Shown here: piece after piece, positions 46,310-58,809 of the stretch
Layout of the letters: each line of letters opens with the position of its first letter
Position numbering within the stretch: the stretch's first letter is position 1
Source of the DNA: Opisthorchis felineus
Lineage: Eukaryota; Platyhelminthes; Trematoda; Opisthorchiida; Opisthorchiidae
Reading direction: 5' to 3'
DNA length: 64,000 nt
Assembly: GCA_004794785.1 (NCBI GenBank)
Contig: SJOL01008500.1
Span: 107,359 to 171,358, forward strand
Notes under the pieces: model-generated
Seen by the model: only the letters and a program-made list of their open reading frames with translations
The model's database searches: none
Told to the model about the DNA's origin: nothing
Made by a program: the position numbers and the translations under genes

Positions 46310-48540
46310 TTCCGATATACTTTTGGGTACATCTATCAGAATGGTTCTACACTGCTTATTGGACCCTCCTCTACTTTCTTAAATACTGGAAGGCTTACTT
46401 ATCTTTGGACAAGCTTGTTGTTCTGATACGTCTACCACTCACGGTGGGGTTGAAGCCGGGAATCTAAATAGACGGATTAAATAAATGAACATTCTAAAAA
46501 GCAGCCATAAATTAGTGCTTAATTCGGTGTGTATAACGTGGAAATTTGTCTCGAGTTTTCTGTCCATTAAGGCCATAAATTTTATTATGGCAGCTTAACG
46601 ACCTCTAGAAAGATCAACATGCAATCATGGTGGCGTTGTAAGAGACAACCGTATTTCCCGTCGCATTTTTATTTTAGCCATCAAAGACGCTTTCTCACAG
46701 TGTATGTTCCGTCTAAGTGATGTGCTAGTGCCGTGGCTAAGTTTGAGTCATGTTCACTCATTTGGCTTACTCCATTTGTGTATATTTCAAAGGCAAAGAA
46801 GTTTGCTGCGTACGTTGTTTGATTAGGGGCGACACACAAAAGTCTTCTATATCCTTTCAGACAGTATTCAGAGAGACTGAAAATCAGTTTCCCTAGTGCT
46901 GTTTAAATAGATTTTGCTGCAAACGGTTTTGCATAGAATTTCTCACATTTTTATACTAACAATTTGTCTTTTTGAAACCCAAAAATGAGTAACCATATAG
47001 CATTCTCAATTTGATCCGGGTGAGCAATAGACCAGCTCACCTCATAAGTAGATGGCGTGATTTTCGATTAGTACGCTAACGAGTACCAGCTTGAAACAAG
47101 AACGTTTCCTTATAATAGCTACTTTCCTCAGGGTCGATTTTGAAGTATGACATAGCCGTAGTACCCTCTCACGTCGTGTTTTGCTTACAGGCCTTTTTGT
47201 ATCTCTGTAGCATGTTGCCTGAAATTACTGCATGTTCGCGTACTCAGTCTCGAAATTTCCTCTATGTAGGCTGGGTAGAGTGGTTTGAAATTTAAAGATT
47301 GTACTTTATGCAAGGATTGAATTATGTGAACAGAAACCGTATAGCTTAATAACGTCACGAGGATTATGAATATCTATTCAAACATGTGGCTGATTGTACA
47401 AACAGATCTATCTGTTACCACATTTTTCGTACAAGCAAGCACCTAATCAATTGCCGTGGAGGCTCATCTGGCCGGCAAACCGTTGCGTGAAAGGAACGTG
47501 TCCTCAAGATTTCCACTTTAATGATAAATGTGGAAACCAGGGTCAATAATCAATTGCCGGTGCACAAAGTGACCCGGAAATTTCTGAAGTTTAGTCCAGC
47601 CTGTCTGTCACGCCAAACTGCTTGAACCAGTTTCTGGTCCCGTTGTTTTGCTTGTTGTTTCAACCATATCGGAGCAAAATTCTGCTGTTGCTTCGGTTCA
47701 GGGTTGTGCGCACGTTTTTAACCAGTTTCCCAGTTTTATGAGTCTGTTTTCAGGATAGTTAAACAACTGATTGACAGTGGAAAAATCACGTCCCAGGCGT
47801 CTAAAGCACCTGTTATTGTTTTAGCGGATGGTAAAAACCAGATTATCTAACATGAAAAGTTTGTGTACTAGTAAAAATGCTTCGTCAGTAGTTGGATTGT
47901 GTAGCATTTCGGTATTCTGTGAATATGAAGTAGTGAAGTTTGTCAAGCCATCTTCAACTCCGTTACTTAGTTTATATGGATTAAATAGGTACACGAGCGG
48001 CAAGCAGTTTCTTTAATGGATACTACTGGAACCATACACATCTGAAGAAAGTATTGATATAAAACACAATGTTTTTTATGCTAAATTCACACACGACCGA
48101 CCGCTATTCCAGTTTGAGCTTAAGCCAATCGATTCAAACTGTTTTAATGGAGACCAGCTACGGGGATAGTCTCCCTGCAGGTCTGCCGCAATGACACAAT
48201 TACTGCCGCATATCCTTCATTGGGGAATGATAACTTCTGCAAAATACCATATTACTATGGATTGACAGCAAAACCGAAAATACGAGTGCAAAATGATAGT
48301 ATGAAAACCTGCAGTATACACTAAAGCTGTTCTACCGCGATAGCTGACCTAACTGGTTCAAAACAGTTGTTTTAAATGGATTGGCGCTGTACAGCTTGTT
48401 GTGGAATAGTACTTATCGACTGTATTTCAAGATAGAGACGGTGTAGCTGATGAGAAATTTTCTCTGGTCGCTGTTGTGCTTTTACTTCTGTCGTGTCGAA
48501 GTCGGACCGGGCCAATTCAGTGGGTTCGTCTCAGCTGGGC
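46310..48540. other. intergenic, no gene recognised
   Basis: No gene, RNA or transposon that I can recognise. The few open frames are 60-62 codons. Confidence 0.45.
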
Positions 48541-48548
48541 GGTTACAG

Positions 48549-48730
48549 CAGAATTGTATATTGTAAAACGGTCCGACTGCATATTTGTCGTCAGAAGAAA
48601 ATGCGAGAGCAGTGTTTATCTACATCTGTGGACTGGAATAGGCGACAACACTTTGGCTGTTGGGCTTAAAACTCAGACAACTAGAAAGGTCCACTTCAAC
48701 AAAAGGGATGTACAAATCCAAGCTAGAGAG
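48549..48730 (+). CDS. possible isolated exon of a gelsolin-like repeat
   Basis: An open frame follows an acceptor-like GCGGTTACAG (ending at 48548) and ends exactly at a codon boundary before a good donor, GTAAGA, at 48731. The product contains SDCIFVVRR, VYLHLWTGIGDN and VQIQARE. It resembles one gelsolin/severin repeat, in which GDxYIVL, a HLWxG strand and a VQxREV strand occur in that order and at about this spacing. Gelsolin repeats bind actin and calcium. The SQDE-type segment expected after the HLW strand is not recognisable, and I found no neighbouring exon on either side. It could be one exon of a large gene with distant exons, a decayed fragment, or chance. Confidence 0.25.
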
Positions 48731-48739
48731 GTAAGAACA

Positions 48740-50140
48740 CGTTTGGTGAGACTCGTCAATGTATGAAAATTTTAATACCACATTCACGGGACCTGGATTA
48801 TTTTTAAAATTTTTGTGACCTTTATCACTGTTGATCATTTCGTACTCTAGCAGTATTTAATTGGACTTCAGCAAACAAACATGGTCATTGAGAGCCTTCT
48901 ATGTTTCATCTGTCCACTAACGCATGCGGCTAAAAACGGATATCGAACAGACTACGGTATAACGAAAAATCTCTGGAGACAAAAGATGAAACTGTAGTTT
49001 TAGTTAGGCATGGCGCAACAAGGACAATTATTGAAGTTCGATTTCATTATGGAGTCCAGTTTACTTGCTTGCCGCTGGTGTCAGTAACACCGGTGAAATG
49101 GGCACCTGTCACGGGAACCTTTCTTCGGTGGGGAAACATAACTCCAAAGAACAATGTAGCGCATTTTACGAATAAGCTCGATGAATACGATGGCAAATCA
49201 TAATAATAAACTAACATTTAACAGCGGAAGAGGAAGGAAGTCAGAGTACTGAGTGTCCGGTATTCCCCGTAGATCTGTTTTAGTCACACTGCTAGTACCC
49301 ACTATGTGACTGGTGATACGGGATTGGCAAACAGTAGGAAAACACACGTGTTGACAAAAAGTCAAGCAGGAATCACCTCTCACACAGCCAATATCGGCTA
49401 AAGGCTAACAAATCAAGACGTAAGGCTTTCATGACACTTAGCCATAAGAATCTAAAGGAGCCACTGGTAGATACGAACATGCCTGACGATTCGAGCTAAA
49501 ATAAAAGCATATCTTTGGTATCTTCTTACGGGGATTTAACAGTCGGTCGAAAGATAAGAATTCCGATAACCAGGGCTATAGGAAACTACCAGCCACATGT
49601 TGACTGGCAACTACAATACACTTGTGCGTTTATTACATTAAGTTCCGGGTAAGTTTCGTGAAATCCCGTACATGGCCGTCCACAAAATGTGAACGTGACG
49701 GTTTTAGTTGGGGGGCTTATTTCTAACAACCAGGCTCGTCGGCAAAGTGATCATCCAAAAAACCGTTTACATGTGAACATATCGAAATGGTTGTGCCACT
49801 TCAGAACGACGTTAGGTGAATACGCTCGCAATGTCCCGTATCTTCTTATCAAAAGACGATGATAAACGCTGGGATGAAGCAGTCGGCGAAATCAACTTCC
49901 TGAACTTGTTAATGGGAAGAGCGGGGAAAAGCAAACTCTCCGAAGGAATCACATCTTGAATCTACCATAAATGAAGGCTATTCACTAAAGTATTTAGATG
50001 CTTTTGTCTGAATGAGCTCGGAATTATTTCTGACGCAAATATGAGCACGAATTACGTTGCATCGATCGTTTAGTTCATGATTCAACGGATGCATCTTGCT
50101 TGTGATCATCACGCAGCCACAGAGTAGTTATGATTACTCA
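48740..50140. other. intergenic, no gene recognised
   Basis: I searched by eye for the next gelsolin-repeat exon and found none. No other feature was recognised. Confidence 0.4.
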
Positions 50141-50144
50141 TTAG

Positions 50145-50546
50145 ACTTCCTCTAAGGGCTCTTCGCTATCAGTTTTAGATCTCAGCATTATCAATGCCTT
50201 TGAGTGTGGCAAATGTAAATCCACTTTAGCGGGCAGTGAGCACACATATGTATCGGAGAACGTACGGGGAAATTTCAAATTTACCCACGTCAGCAGAGGG
50301 GTTTTAAACAAACGAGTTAAATGGGAGTGGAGAAAAGGTTGGAAGTCGAAAAAGAAGAATGATGCTTTCAAAAGCGCACCGTTTAAAAACAAGACCTCAG
50401 AAAACAGCCTCGGGACTCACAAGGCAAAACCAAAAATTTTTTATTGTCTACCATTGCGGGCAAAATTTTGGACAGAATACAGAAACTTTACATATATATA
50501 TATATTTATATTTATAAAACTTGGTCTGTTCGATCAGCGGAACTGA
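50145..50546 (+). other. 133-codon open frame without an ATG
   Basis: The frame opens directly after TTACTCATTAG, which would serve as an acceptor, and stays open to TGA at 50544. It encodes a lysine-rich product with FECGKCKSTLAG near the start and WEWRKGWKSKKKN in the middle. Its last codons (LGLFDQRN) are already the RTE fragment described next, so the element has inserted into or beside this frame. There is no similarity I recognise. The length is not beyond chance. Confidence 0.2.
50490..50516. repeat. short AT-rich tract
   Basis: About 25 bp of TATATA and TTTATA directly before the RTE fragment. Confidence 0.7.
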
Positions 50547-50795
50547 GACGTCTTCAGGTGTTTGACAACCGTTCTCTCGGAACCATAGGTCGTGTGGGTC
50601 GGTGTCGGTGAATCCGTAACGAGACACTTAGAAAACGAGTGTTTGGTTGTGCAACGGAGACTTCGAATGAAGAATGCGTTCAGTACCAAAAGCTGCGATG
50701 CGCATTCCGAATCGTCGTTTGCCGAATAGAGTGCTGTTTTCCGTGCCCGAATTGGAGTTACGTAATCAGAGAGGTGGTCAACCCTTGATCTGGCA
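50517..50795 (+). mobile_element. RTE-like fragment, C-terminal block only
   Basis: The same family as the nested element at 37.5-40.5 kb. In succession, and with frame shifts, it reads LGLFDQRN, LQVFDNRSLGTIGRV, RIRNETLRKRVFGCATETSNEECVQ and VLFSVPE, then QRGGQP. It covers only part of the C-terminal block and ends abruptly near 50795, before the LPGWG motif. Being truncated at both ends, it is a relic that has lost its 3' end, unlike a simple 5'-truncated insertion. Confidence 0.8.
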
Positions 50796-50799
50796 CTGT

Positions 50800-53320
50800 T
50801 CGTCGGGTTTCAAAGAGTCTGCGTAATGAAATAATAGGAATAGTGACAAAACAGTCTCCTGAGTCTCGCCACACTGGTTGACAAGTGTTTTCAACAAATT
50901 TGCACCAATCTGGTTGTACCGCTTTTGGATATTTCTGAAACTCAACACTTCGGCACCAAGGAGGACAACCTGTCCTGGGTGCTGATTTTGTTCGAGCATA
51001 TTTTCATTAGCTCAAGAGAATTGTCTTTTTTTGTGATAATTTTGTCGGTTATGACCTTTTGTGTCAAAAGTGTTATCGGACTCGTGGAGGGATGCGTCAC
51101 CTTCACCATACATATAGCACCTAAAAGTTCTTTCGTGGCGGGCCATATACTTCTGCAACTAGCATGTGACTTTAGGTTTGCAAGAAAGTCTTTCAGCCTT
51201 GATATCTGTGAGTGAATTTAAGACATATAGGCACAAGATGTTATTCGGTCTCTCGCGATGAAGCGTCACATTTGAACAAACTAGCAAATCTGAACTTAAA
51301 ATCTAGTATACAGTTACAAAGGGGTATGCTGAAGAACCAGTAGTCTGAAAGTAAATAGACTCCGTTGGTCAGCAGCGCGCATTACACAAACCAGTTCAGT
51401 GTGAATTTATTGTACTGTCGCCCAAACAAGATCGATGTAAAACACTAATTTTTTGGCGACTGATGATATAGTGCATTCGAAAACCTGCCGTGTCATCCGA
51501 TAGTTTACCGATGACCTCTCGCAAATTCCCGCTTTTCTAAATCCTATTGTTTAGAGCTTTGAATACGTCCGAAATAAGCAGGTCTCTAGGGAAACGGTGC
51601 ATTATTTGGCGTTAGTTTTAGCTTAAGACGGATAGGTAAGCAGTAGTAGGCCAATATCTTGCTGGAACTGACGGCTGGCCGTCTAAATCACTGGAGTGTC
51701 TCCAAAAACGTTTGTTGGAAAAACAGTCTGGTATGTTTACCGGTCTAACTGAAGCCCAATTAACGATGCCCTAATGATATCAAACTATCATCAAGAAGTG
51801 CCTATGGGCGAATTGGAGTTTTTAATCAACTAAATAATCTGACCAGAGTATCTAAGACTGACTACCCTAACTATAATATTTAAGGTTAAAAGCGTGAGTT
51901 TCCGAACACATTTTGCAGTCCACTTCGCGGAAACCATGAGGGAAAACGTTTGTAGATGAAGATTTGTCAAGATGTTCAGATCGATGAATATTACACAGAA
52001 CAGTACCAAGACAACTATGAGCAAATGCTTTTGTTTGATTAAAGAGCAACATATTCTTTGCTAATAAACAGCCAAGTTTACTGTGTAAAAAGGTGGTTTC
52101 GAACACTGGCTCTGTCCAGCATTTCGGTGGTTTGTATGCATGGGATTTGTGAGTACGGATTGGGCTACACTTCAGGCAGCTCCACACTGTAGTGGGACAC
52201 CTTGTGCCAATACACAACACGCCTCCGCTCACTATTCCCTATTTGATTTTTATCGGACCGATACAAGAACCTCGCAATGGTGGATACTTGTTTAGGGACA
52301 CTTGTAATAAAAGACGGGTAATTATCCCAAACACATGACTGCACTAATATACCCATTGTATGAAGAAAAACACTTCATGAAATACTTGGAGTCAATTCTG
52401 TACCAAGCAAACAATCACACATAGTTCTCTCACCCAAATCATTCCATATCATGCCGTTCTCTAAGTGAACTTTCCATAACCTGACAACTGAATGCATAAT
52501 TGGAGGTCTTTCAACAGGATATTCATTTATATGGCTCCCGGAGGGGACCACCTGCCTTTGGTTTATTACAACATTCCTCGTGGTCTAAGTCTGATATTGA
52601 AGAAGTTATTCATCGAAATGGACCTCCTTTAGTGCGTCTCTTTAGACGGTCTCCTAAGTGCACGTTTTGCTCCGAAGTGACCATACACAAAGGGAATAAC
52701 TGAGTGCTTTCCCAAACAGAGACGATAATTTCACTAGAACGACGCAACTGTTCAAATAACTCCTCTAAACAGACCAATTCGGCGGACTGACCAGAAGTTT
52801 TTTGTGCTATTATGTTCCTCTGATGTTGTTTGCAATCGAAAAATCTCTCGGTGGAATATATGTAATTCGTCTCTTCCTACTGACAATATCAAGTGACGGT
52901 GAGTGTCTGCTGAGGGGGTGTATTGTATGATGAAATAGCCAGATAAACCGATGAATTTTACTTCAGTAAATATAGTAATTTCCATAGAATACATAACAAT
53001 GCATTCTATTCTTCAGAAGGCGACGTCTTGTACTACTCATTCTTCTTACGTTCAGAGGTTCTTTGGGCTTCTCAGCATCCCCGAAATTCATGTCTAATAG
53101 CTGCTTGGTTTATTATGCATGGGTATATTGACAAAAGCTGGAAAACATAATGTTATCAGTAAAGGTGACAGTGACGAGCAAAAAGATCCGCTGCTATTTA
53201 TACTAATTCCTCATGTTCCTTCTTCCTTTACACTTTTTAGTACCGCATTCTTCCCACGTGGTTTTGAACAGTTTGGGACCAGTATTTACTGCATTTCGTT
53301 TCTTTTGATGCTGATGAGAA
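50800..53320. other. intergenic, no gene recognised
   Basis: Only unassigned open frames, for example 52500-52703 (+), whose product has no known domain. Confidence 0.4.
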
Positions 53321-53331
53321 GTGTTGGCGAT

Positions 53332-53381
53332 GGTAATGATGATGAAGGTGATGATTATGATGATAATGGTGATGATGGGTG
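53332..53381. repeat. (GAT)n-rich trinucleotide tract
   Basis: About 50 bp of GAT, GGT and AAT triplets. RTE tails here are also GAT-rich, but the sequence before this tract lacks the GGCAGCGAAG string shared by the two RTE 3' ends. I call it a plain microsatellite. Confidence 0.8.
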
Positions 53382-53670
53382 AGTATTTCCAGGACTAAAC
53401 CAAAATTTGCATTTTTCGCTTGTACCAATTTTCACAATTTCATGATTTTCAGATATGATAATCATAGTTTATCCCTGGAATGAGAACGTGCAACCAGAGT
53501 GCACTATCAAAAGGAACCAAGGGCTTTTCAGTGTGACGAAATACTACCTCCATTAGTCACTTCCAAATAGCTCAACCTGTTGTTTCAAATGAATCTACCG
53601 TTTATGTTATTCTTCAATTGAATGTGCTGCACAAAGGCAGCACCATGCTACAATTGGCACGAACATTAAC

Positions 53671-53835
53671 ATAAACGAGCGATTCATCTGGGATTCACTT
53701 GAGTCTCCCGTTAACATCAAAGTAGTTCGTGAATGCGTGTGTTTCGTCAGCTGCGCACAACCTGATGTTCAGGTAGAACGAGGTTTACTGATTCGCCTAT
53801 CTGATGACCCTAGAGGAAGGAAAAACCAGCAATGG
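53671..53835 (+). repeat. hammerhead SINE copy, decayed core
   Basis: It begins ATAAACGAGCGATTCATCTG, with CACTTGAGTCTCCCGTTAAC, a B-box-like TGTTCAGGTAGAACG (53767-53781), then CGCCTAT and CTGATGA (53811-53817). The second core half reads GGAAAAACCAGC, so the cleavage triplet is lost. This is the clearest copy of the 5' half of the family. Confidence 0.8.
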
Positions 53836-53839
53836 ACTG

Positions 53840-56800
53840 TCGGAGAATCTTCACTCAATCAAGGGAATGTAAAAGTTTAGGCTACTCAAAAGTGTAATCA
53901 ATCAAACACCCAATCCCTGCTTAGTTGCTTGTGCTCTTGCAGTTAGACCTCCGTTCAGGCGCTCAGGTGTCGAGGTGGAACCACTGTTCCAATGGATTCC
54001 CTTGTTCAACGTATCATACGGTAACATTTATCGTTAAAGAGGATAGGTGTCCTCTTAGTTTTGGTTGATGCTCACTAACTGAGCAGGCTGATTCTTGGGG
54101 AAATTCCCACATCAAATGAACTATTGCTGATGTCAGAATACATAGTTTTCCCTAAGATGTAATTCCAACTACCCAAAAACTAAATGTATTTCCTCTCTGT
54201 GGCCATGAACAACTGTAGCAATATTCGTGGATTTTTAGTGATTCAGTTGATCCGGTGTAACAATTCGACGCCTGCAGTCTGGTCATCAGTTTGAACGGTG
54301 GTCTTAAAGTTCGGTTTTCGAATCTGTGACACCTTGCTTGCGGAGTGAGTGCCAAGTCAGCTGGTCTCTGACAAAATTTCGTTGCATTTTATGCTGTCGC
54401 ATAAGTTTAATCTGACAGACCATTAATCAGAGATTTGGTTCTAGTATTTACCTTGTTGCTTACATTTTGATCTCATATTTCTCATGAATTTTTTCAGATC
54501 TCTAATGATCAAAAGCGTACAGGACTGTATGGTTCACATCACTGCAACTAAGCCATAAAACCAACATTTGTCTACTGGTAATGTTCTATGAAACCCAAGT
54601 CATTTTGATCTGAATACCTCATAATCACCTGGAAATATGCAGGATGCATAGTGGTGTGCGTTGTATGCATCAGCTGTCTCCTGAGCGGCGTTAGGTGACC
54701 TGATGAGAACGACGACCCGGTTGAATCTCCTTTAAACATGCCCATTTCGATCTGTTGCAGTCCTAACCGATCGATCGTCAAGACCGAGTCTAAACGGCAC
54801 ACAATGAATTTTTCGACTGATCAGGTGGCTGTTGAGCTGTTCGTCGAGCTTGATGATGTATTTGCAAACATCCCGTCACCAATGGAGGGAACATCATCAG
54901 CGGGCGATCTGGTATCACTGCAAACTGTGATGAAGTGTTTGAGAGCCAACTGACTAGATGGGTGAACAGATCACCGGCTATTTGATGAAGAAGAAACGCG
55001 CTCAATCTATCGGCAGTTCAACAACTGACCAGATTCTGCAGCCTCATAGTAGGAGGTCATACCTCAGCAGTTCAGAATTACAACTTCGGTCAGAATCCAC
55101 TTTCATACCATAGCGAACTATCCATTAGCTTTCAATGGGGGAGTAAGTTCTCTGGAAATACGTATTCCTTACGCACACCTGAAGGCTGCTGTTCTACCCT
55201 CGCTTACACAAGTGTTTTCGCTAAGAAAACAGGTTTGCACAGGGTTTTGTTGCTCACAAATTAGCTTTCGAAAAACTGGGTTTGTTCCTCAAGCTGATCA
55301 ATGGTTATCGAGTGAGGGTCGCATGTGTTGAAGGATAATATAATGTGTAGACGAGGTATCTGGCGAGTATATCTGACCAGTGTTGTCCCGACAATATTTC
55401 ATTCGAGGAGGTCAGTTTTTGTTGAAAGCTTTTAAAGATTCACATAATATATTCCCTCAAAAACGAAGACAAAAAGGATAACAGAAATAAACCAATGAGA
55501 AAACAACCAGGTTCGACATCCTTACACAGGCTACTTTTTACTAGTCTCCTGAAACTGCTCTTAGTGACGAATTCTCCTGTAGAAAGGGACATCTGTCGGT
55601 GAATGAAACAATGGTCGGATAATTCAGCTCATCTGTTTAGGGAAAGACAAATGTACCAGAAGCGGTCATTCACTGCCGTGTTTGTGGACTGAAACGATAA
55701 CCTAAGCACCATCCTAGATCGGACCATGTGTGAGTATGGTGGCTAACTAACAATTGCATTCGGCTCCTACAAAAAGTACCTCCTAAAATTGATCACTTAT
55801 CAAGGAAGCACGCCCAATTCGATGGACTGAAACCTTAAGCTGCTCGTCTTTAATAGAAATGGCATATCTTCAATCCATCACGCTGGGAATATAGCCGATT
55901 ACTGACACCACAAACATGTTTGCTCGTGAGTGTTCACGTTCAAGATTCAACTACTATCCACACATTTTGAGTTCTTGTAATTTCCTGCAGCATTTATAGA
56001 GCTATAGCTATAGCTTTCAGATGGCATCAGACGTACCGAAATACGTTTTGGAGTATAACATGAGCGATCAGTGATCCTGTAGATTTGTCATAAATAAGTC
56101 TAGGTTCCGTTGGGTGGATCAGTTCTGCTGCTTTTATGAAACAGTTCACAAGATTACGCATAAGATTCCATAGTGGTTCTCTCGAGTGGATGCTGCTGAA
56201 ATAATTAGGATCTGATTAATATCTGCAGAAGAAAGAGGAGTAAACTGTGCTAATGATAAAAATATTTGACTGATTTTGCCTTTCAGATTTAGTTTCACAA
56301 ACTTCTGATTCTGGTTAACTTGAGAAAGTGATCCCCATGACTTGTTTGTGAAAGTGTATTCTAAATTTAGCAGAGGTTGATATGCATGGCATAATATTGT
56401 CTGTCCATCCGAAAAATTAAGGCCGCTTTGCTGTGTTTAAAAACCTATTTCGCCGTGATTTTTGAAGGAAAAAACACAAGCACTCTAATGACCTGGCAAC
56501 AGTCATCGCCACTTTAGTTAAGCTCTCTCGCTACATCCGTTGAACTTGGCTACACGCTACTGGTAGTAAAAGTGATTCACCCAATATATACACTGAAGAA
56601 AGGTCATTCCTTAGTGCAGCGTTACCCACGGGTCACAACGTAATGCATAATGGCAAGAAAGTTTGGAAGCCACCGGTCATGAAGATGGTCCGCTTTTGGG
56701 TGACCTATCTAATCGTTTTGTTTTCGGTACATTTTCACGGAAACTTAAGAAGTGTGTGTTACTTCCAAACCCCGGGTTGGCAGAGTCGTCACCGTCATAC

Positions 56801-58585
56801 GCAAGCAACCTTCCAGACAGTTCATGCTGACAGAAAATTGAGATAGAATCTTAGACTCCTAGGAAATCGGTTTCAAATTTGAAGTATTAGTAGATATAGG
56901 TAGTCGTGAATTGAAAACAAATTCACCATAGGGTGGATCATTTTTCCCTTTAGCTTTGCACCTTCCGAAGAAAATATACACTAACTGAAATTCTCTGAGT
57001 TTTGCCCCCAAAATGTGGTGCTCATTATTCTTTGGTTTGTCTATCTTTTGGGATACAGTTTACCCTAGCCTCGTTACACCCACACAGGAGAACTGCAGCT
57101 CCAAATAAAATTTGCACCTTCACACGGTATACAGTTACTGCCTCAAAGTTACCTCAACCAAAATGACTCCCAAAAAGAAACCACCACAGAAAAATAAGAT
57201 ACATGGCCTAGGTTTCACCAGTTGGTTGCACTCTGAACATAGTAAAATTTACACTACCCCATGTCCCGCTTTATCGGAGCTAGCTGACGACTGAGTAGAG
57301 TATTACAGCGAATCTGCTGTTCTGTTGAACCTCGATCATTGGGACATAATGATCATCCGATTAAAAGGGCGAATCAACAAATTCACTCATAACGATTGAT
57401 AGGTAGATGATACATAACATTGGAACTAGTGGGCTTGCTTACGGAATTCGCTGGCTTCGAATGTGTAAAGAAGGAGATATTCAATGCAAAAAAGGTCTTC
57501 ACGAGATAGACATCTGAGCAGAAGTGCACAAGATTTAAATGGACGGAAGCTGAATAGTAGCGGTGCATATATTAATACGTTTTGTCCTCGACATAGTGGT
57601 CGAATCAATAAACGCATCCTCTGGGTAACAGCTGGTCGTCAGAAGCATGTTCTGTCCCGCATCAGAGGTAGAGTGCTTTGTCTTAAATCTCATATTGTCA
57701 CTACCCTTATCACCGCCAGACCATTTGTTTATTTAACGCGACTCCCACGAGACAAGTTGCGGTTTTTTATCGCAAACAAAGATCAGGAGGCTGACTAACC
57801 ATGACCCTAGCGGAATAATCTATCTTAATTGCGTTGGGTTTCGGCGGGGCCTACGAACACACCGCATCAAGACGTCATCCTTATCGGATAAGCTTATGTG
57901 GGCTGTCAACTCAGACCTGTGCAACGCACCCAACACCAAGTGTTAACTTAAGATTTAAGGATTTAAGACAGGGTTCTAGTTTGAACAGTTTGAAGCGTTA
58001 ATACTCGGTGGAGAATGGGTTGGAGTATTGGTGACTCGGGTGTTTAATGGTTGTTGACCAGTTGGCTGTTGACCTACTAGCCGAGTTTGGCAGTAGGCCT
58101 GCTAAATTTTCGTCATTATTCACGAGGACATCGTTTGTGAGCGAACTGGTGAACCCGTGAACAGACTTTTGTGAGGCGGATGAATATTGTAGACCAGTTC
58201 ACTGAAGGCTCTCAATGACGCACAAGGCACTGATCCCAGACCAGAGCCCCTTACGAAGTTAGCGGGATGCACTCATTCGCACACTTATTTGGTTTTAATG
58301 AGAGACTCAGTAGGCTCCTACCAGAATCTCTCACTTATGATACTGTTCAACTTAATATGATGCACAAGCCTGCCTCATGTTTCAGTTAAGACATTGCTCG
58401 AGATATCGCAGTACATTGTTTAGACGAAACGCAGGTTGCTATAGATTATTTTACAGCCCATGACCGGTTTGCTCCTTCCTAGGGCTCATTATGAAGGCAT
58501 TGTAGCGTTTGTTCAAGAACGTATATATCTTGAATATCGTGTCAACTGAAACAGGAGGTGGGCTTTGTGCAGTATCTTAAGTTGG
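53840..58585. other. intergenic, no gene recognised
   Basis: No recognisable gene in 4.7 kb. A short frame at 56685-56846 (+, 53 codons) opens with a signal-peptide-like MVRFWVTYLIVLFSVHFHG and could encode a small secreted peptide, but it has no similarity or processing sites to support it. The frame at 57484-57798 (104 codons, basic) is unassigned. Confidence 0.4.
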
Positions 58586-58590
58586 ACACG

Positions 58591-58806
58591 AAACAAAAGA
58601 TTCACAGGAAAGCCTGCCGAGTCTTCCGTCAAAAACAAATTAGTTTGCAAGTAAGTGCGCTTCGCAAATTTCGTGCAATTTGGGTTCAAGTAGAACATAA
58701 GATTGACAGAAACTCGAGGACTGCGCCTACCTGATGAGCCTCAAGGAGGGCGAAACCGGTCGTGGGTTGTCGAACAATTTACAGCAAACTTACGAGTAGT
58801 GTTTCT
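58591..58806 (+). repeat. hammerhead SINE, best-preserved copy
   Basis: About 215 bp: a 5' part related to the other copies (GATTCAC, GAGTCTTCCGTC, TTGCAAGTAAGTG), a B-box-like TTTGGGTTCAAGTAGAAC (58678-58695), the ribozyme 36 bases later, and a tail ending in ACGAGTAGTGT that is shared with the 18.4-kb copy. The layout, pol III-like head then hammerhead, is that of the schistosome Sm-alpha elements. It is short, non-coding and dispersed on both strands, so it would need another element's machinery to move. Confidence 0.8.
58714..58773 (+). ncRNA. type I hammerhead ribozyme, complete core
   Basis: CTGATGA is at 58731-58737 and GAAA at 58752-58755. Helix II is 58738-58740 (GCC) against 58749-58751 (GGC) with a U-G extension. 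The cleavage triplet GUC is 58759-58761. Helix I is CCUAC (58726-58730) against GUGGG (58762-58766), plus an outer GAC (58719-58721) against GUC (58769-58771) across an internal loop. Helix III is ACCGGU (58755-58760), self-complementary with no loop, so a single molecule cannot close it and two molecules would pair to form two active sites. Known short-helix-III hammerheads in satellites and retroelements behave this way. All conserved core positions are present, so activity is plausible but untested. Confidence 0.8.
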
Positions 58807-58809
58807 TCG

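Noticed and set aside
52500..52703. 67-codon frame, with NIPRG-like residues in another frame
   Set aside because: No consistent frame and no family match.
53332..53381. GAT tract as a third RTE 3' tail
   Set aside because: It lacks the conserved pre-tail sequence found at 22.6 and 37.5 kb.
56685..56846. Small secreted peptide with a hydrophobic start
   Set aside because: A hydrophobic N-terminus alone occurs by chance. There are no dibasic amidation sites, no similarity and no exon partners.
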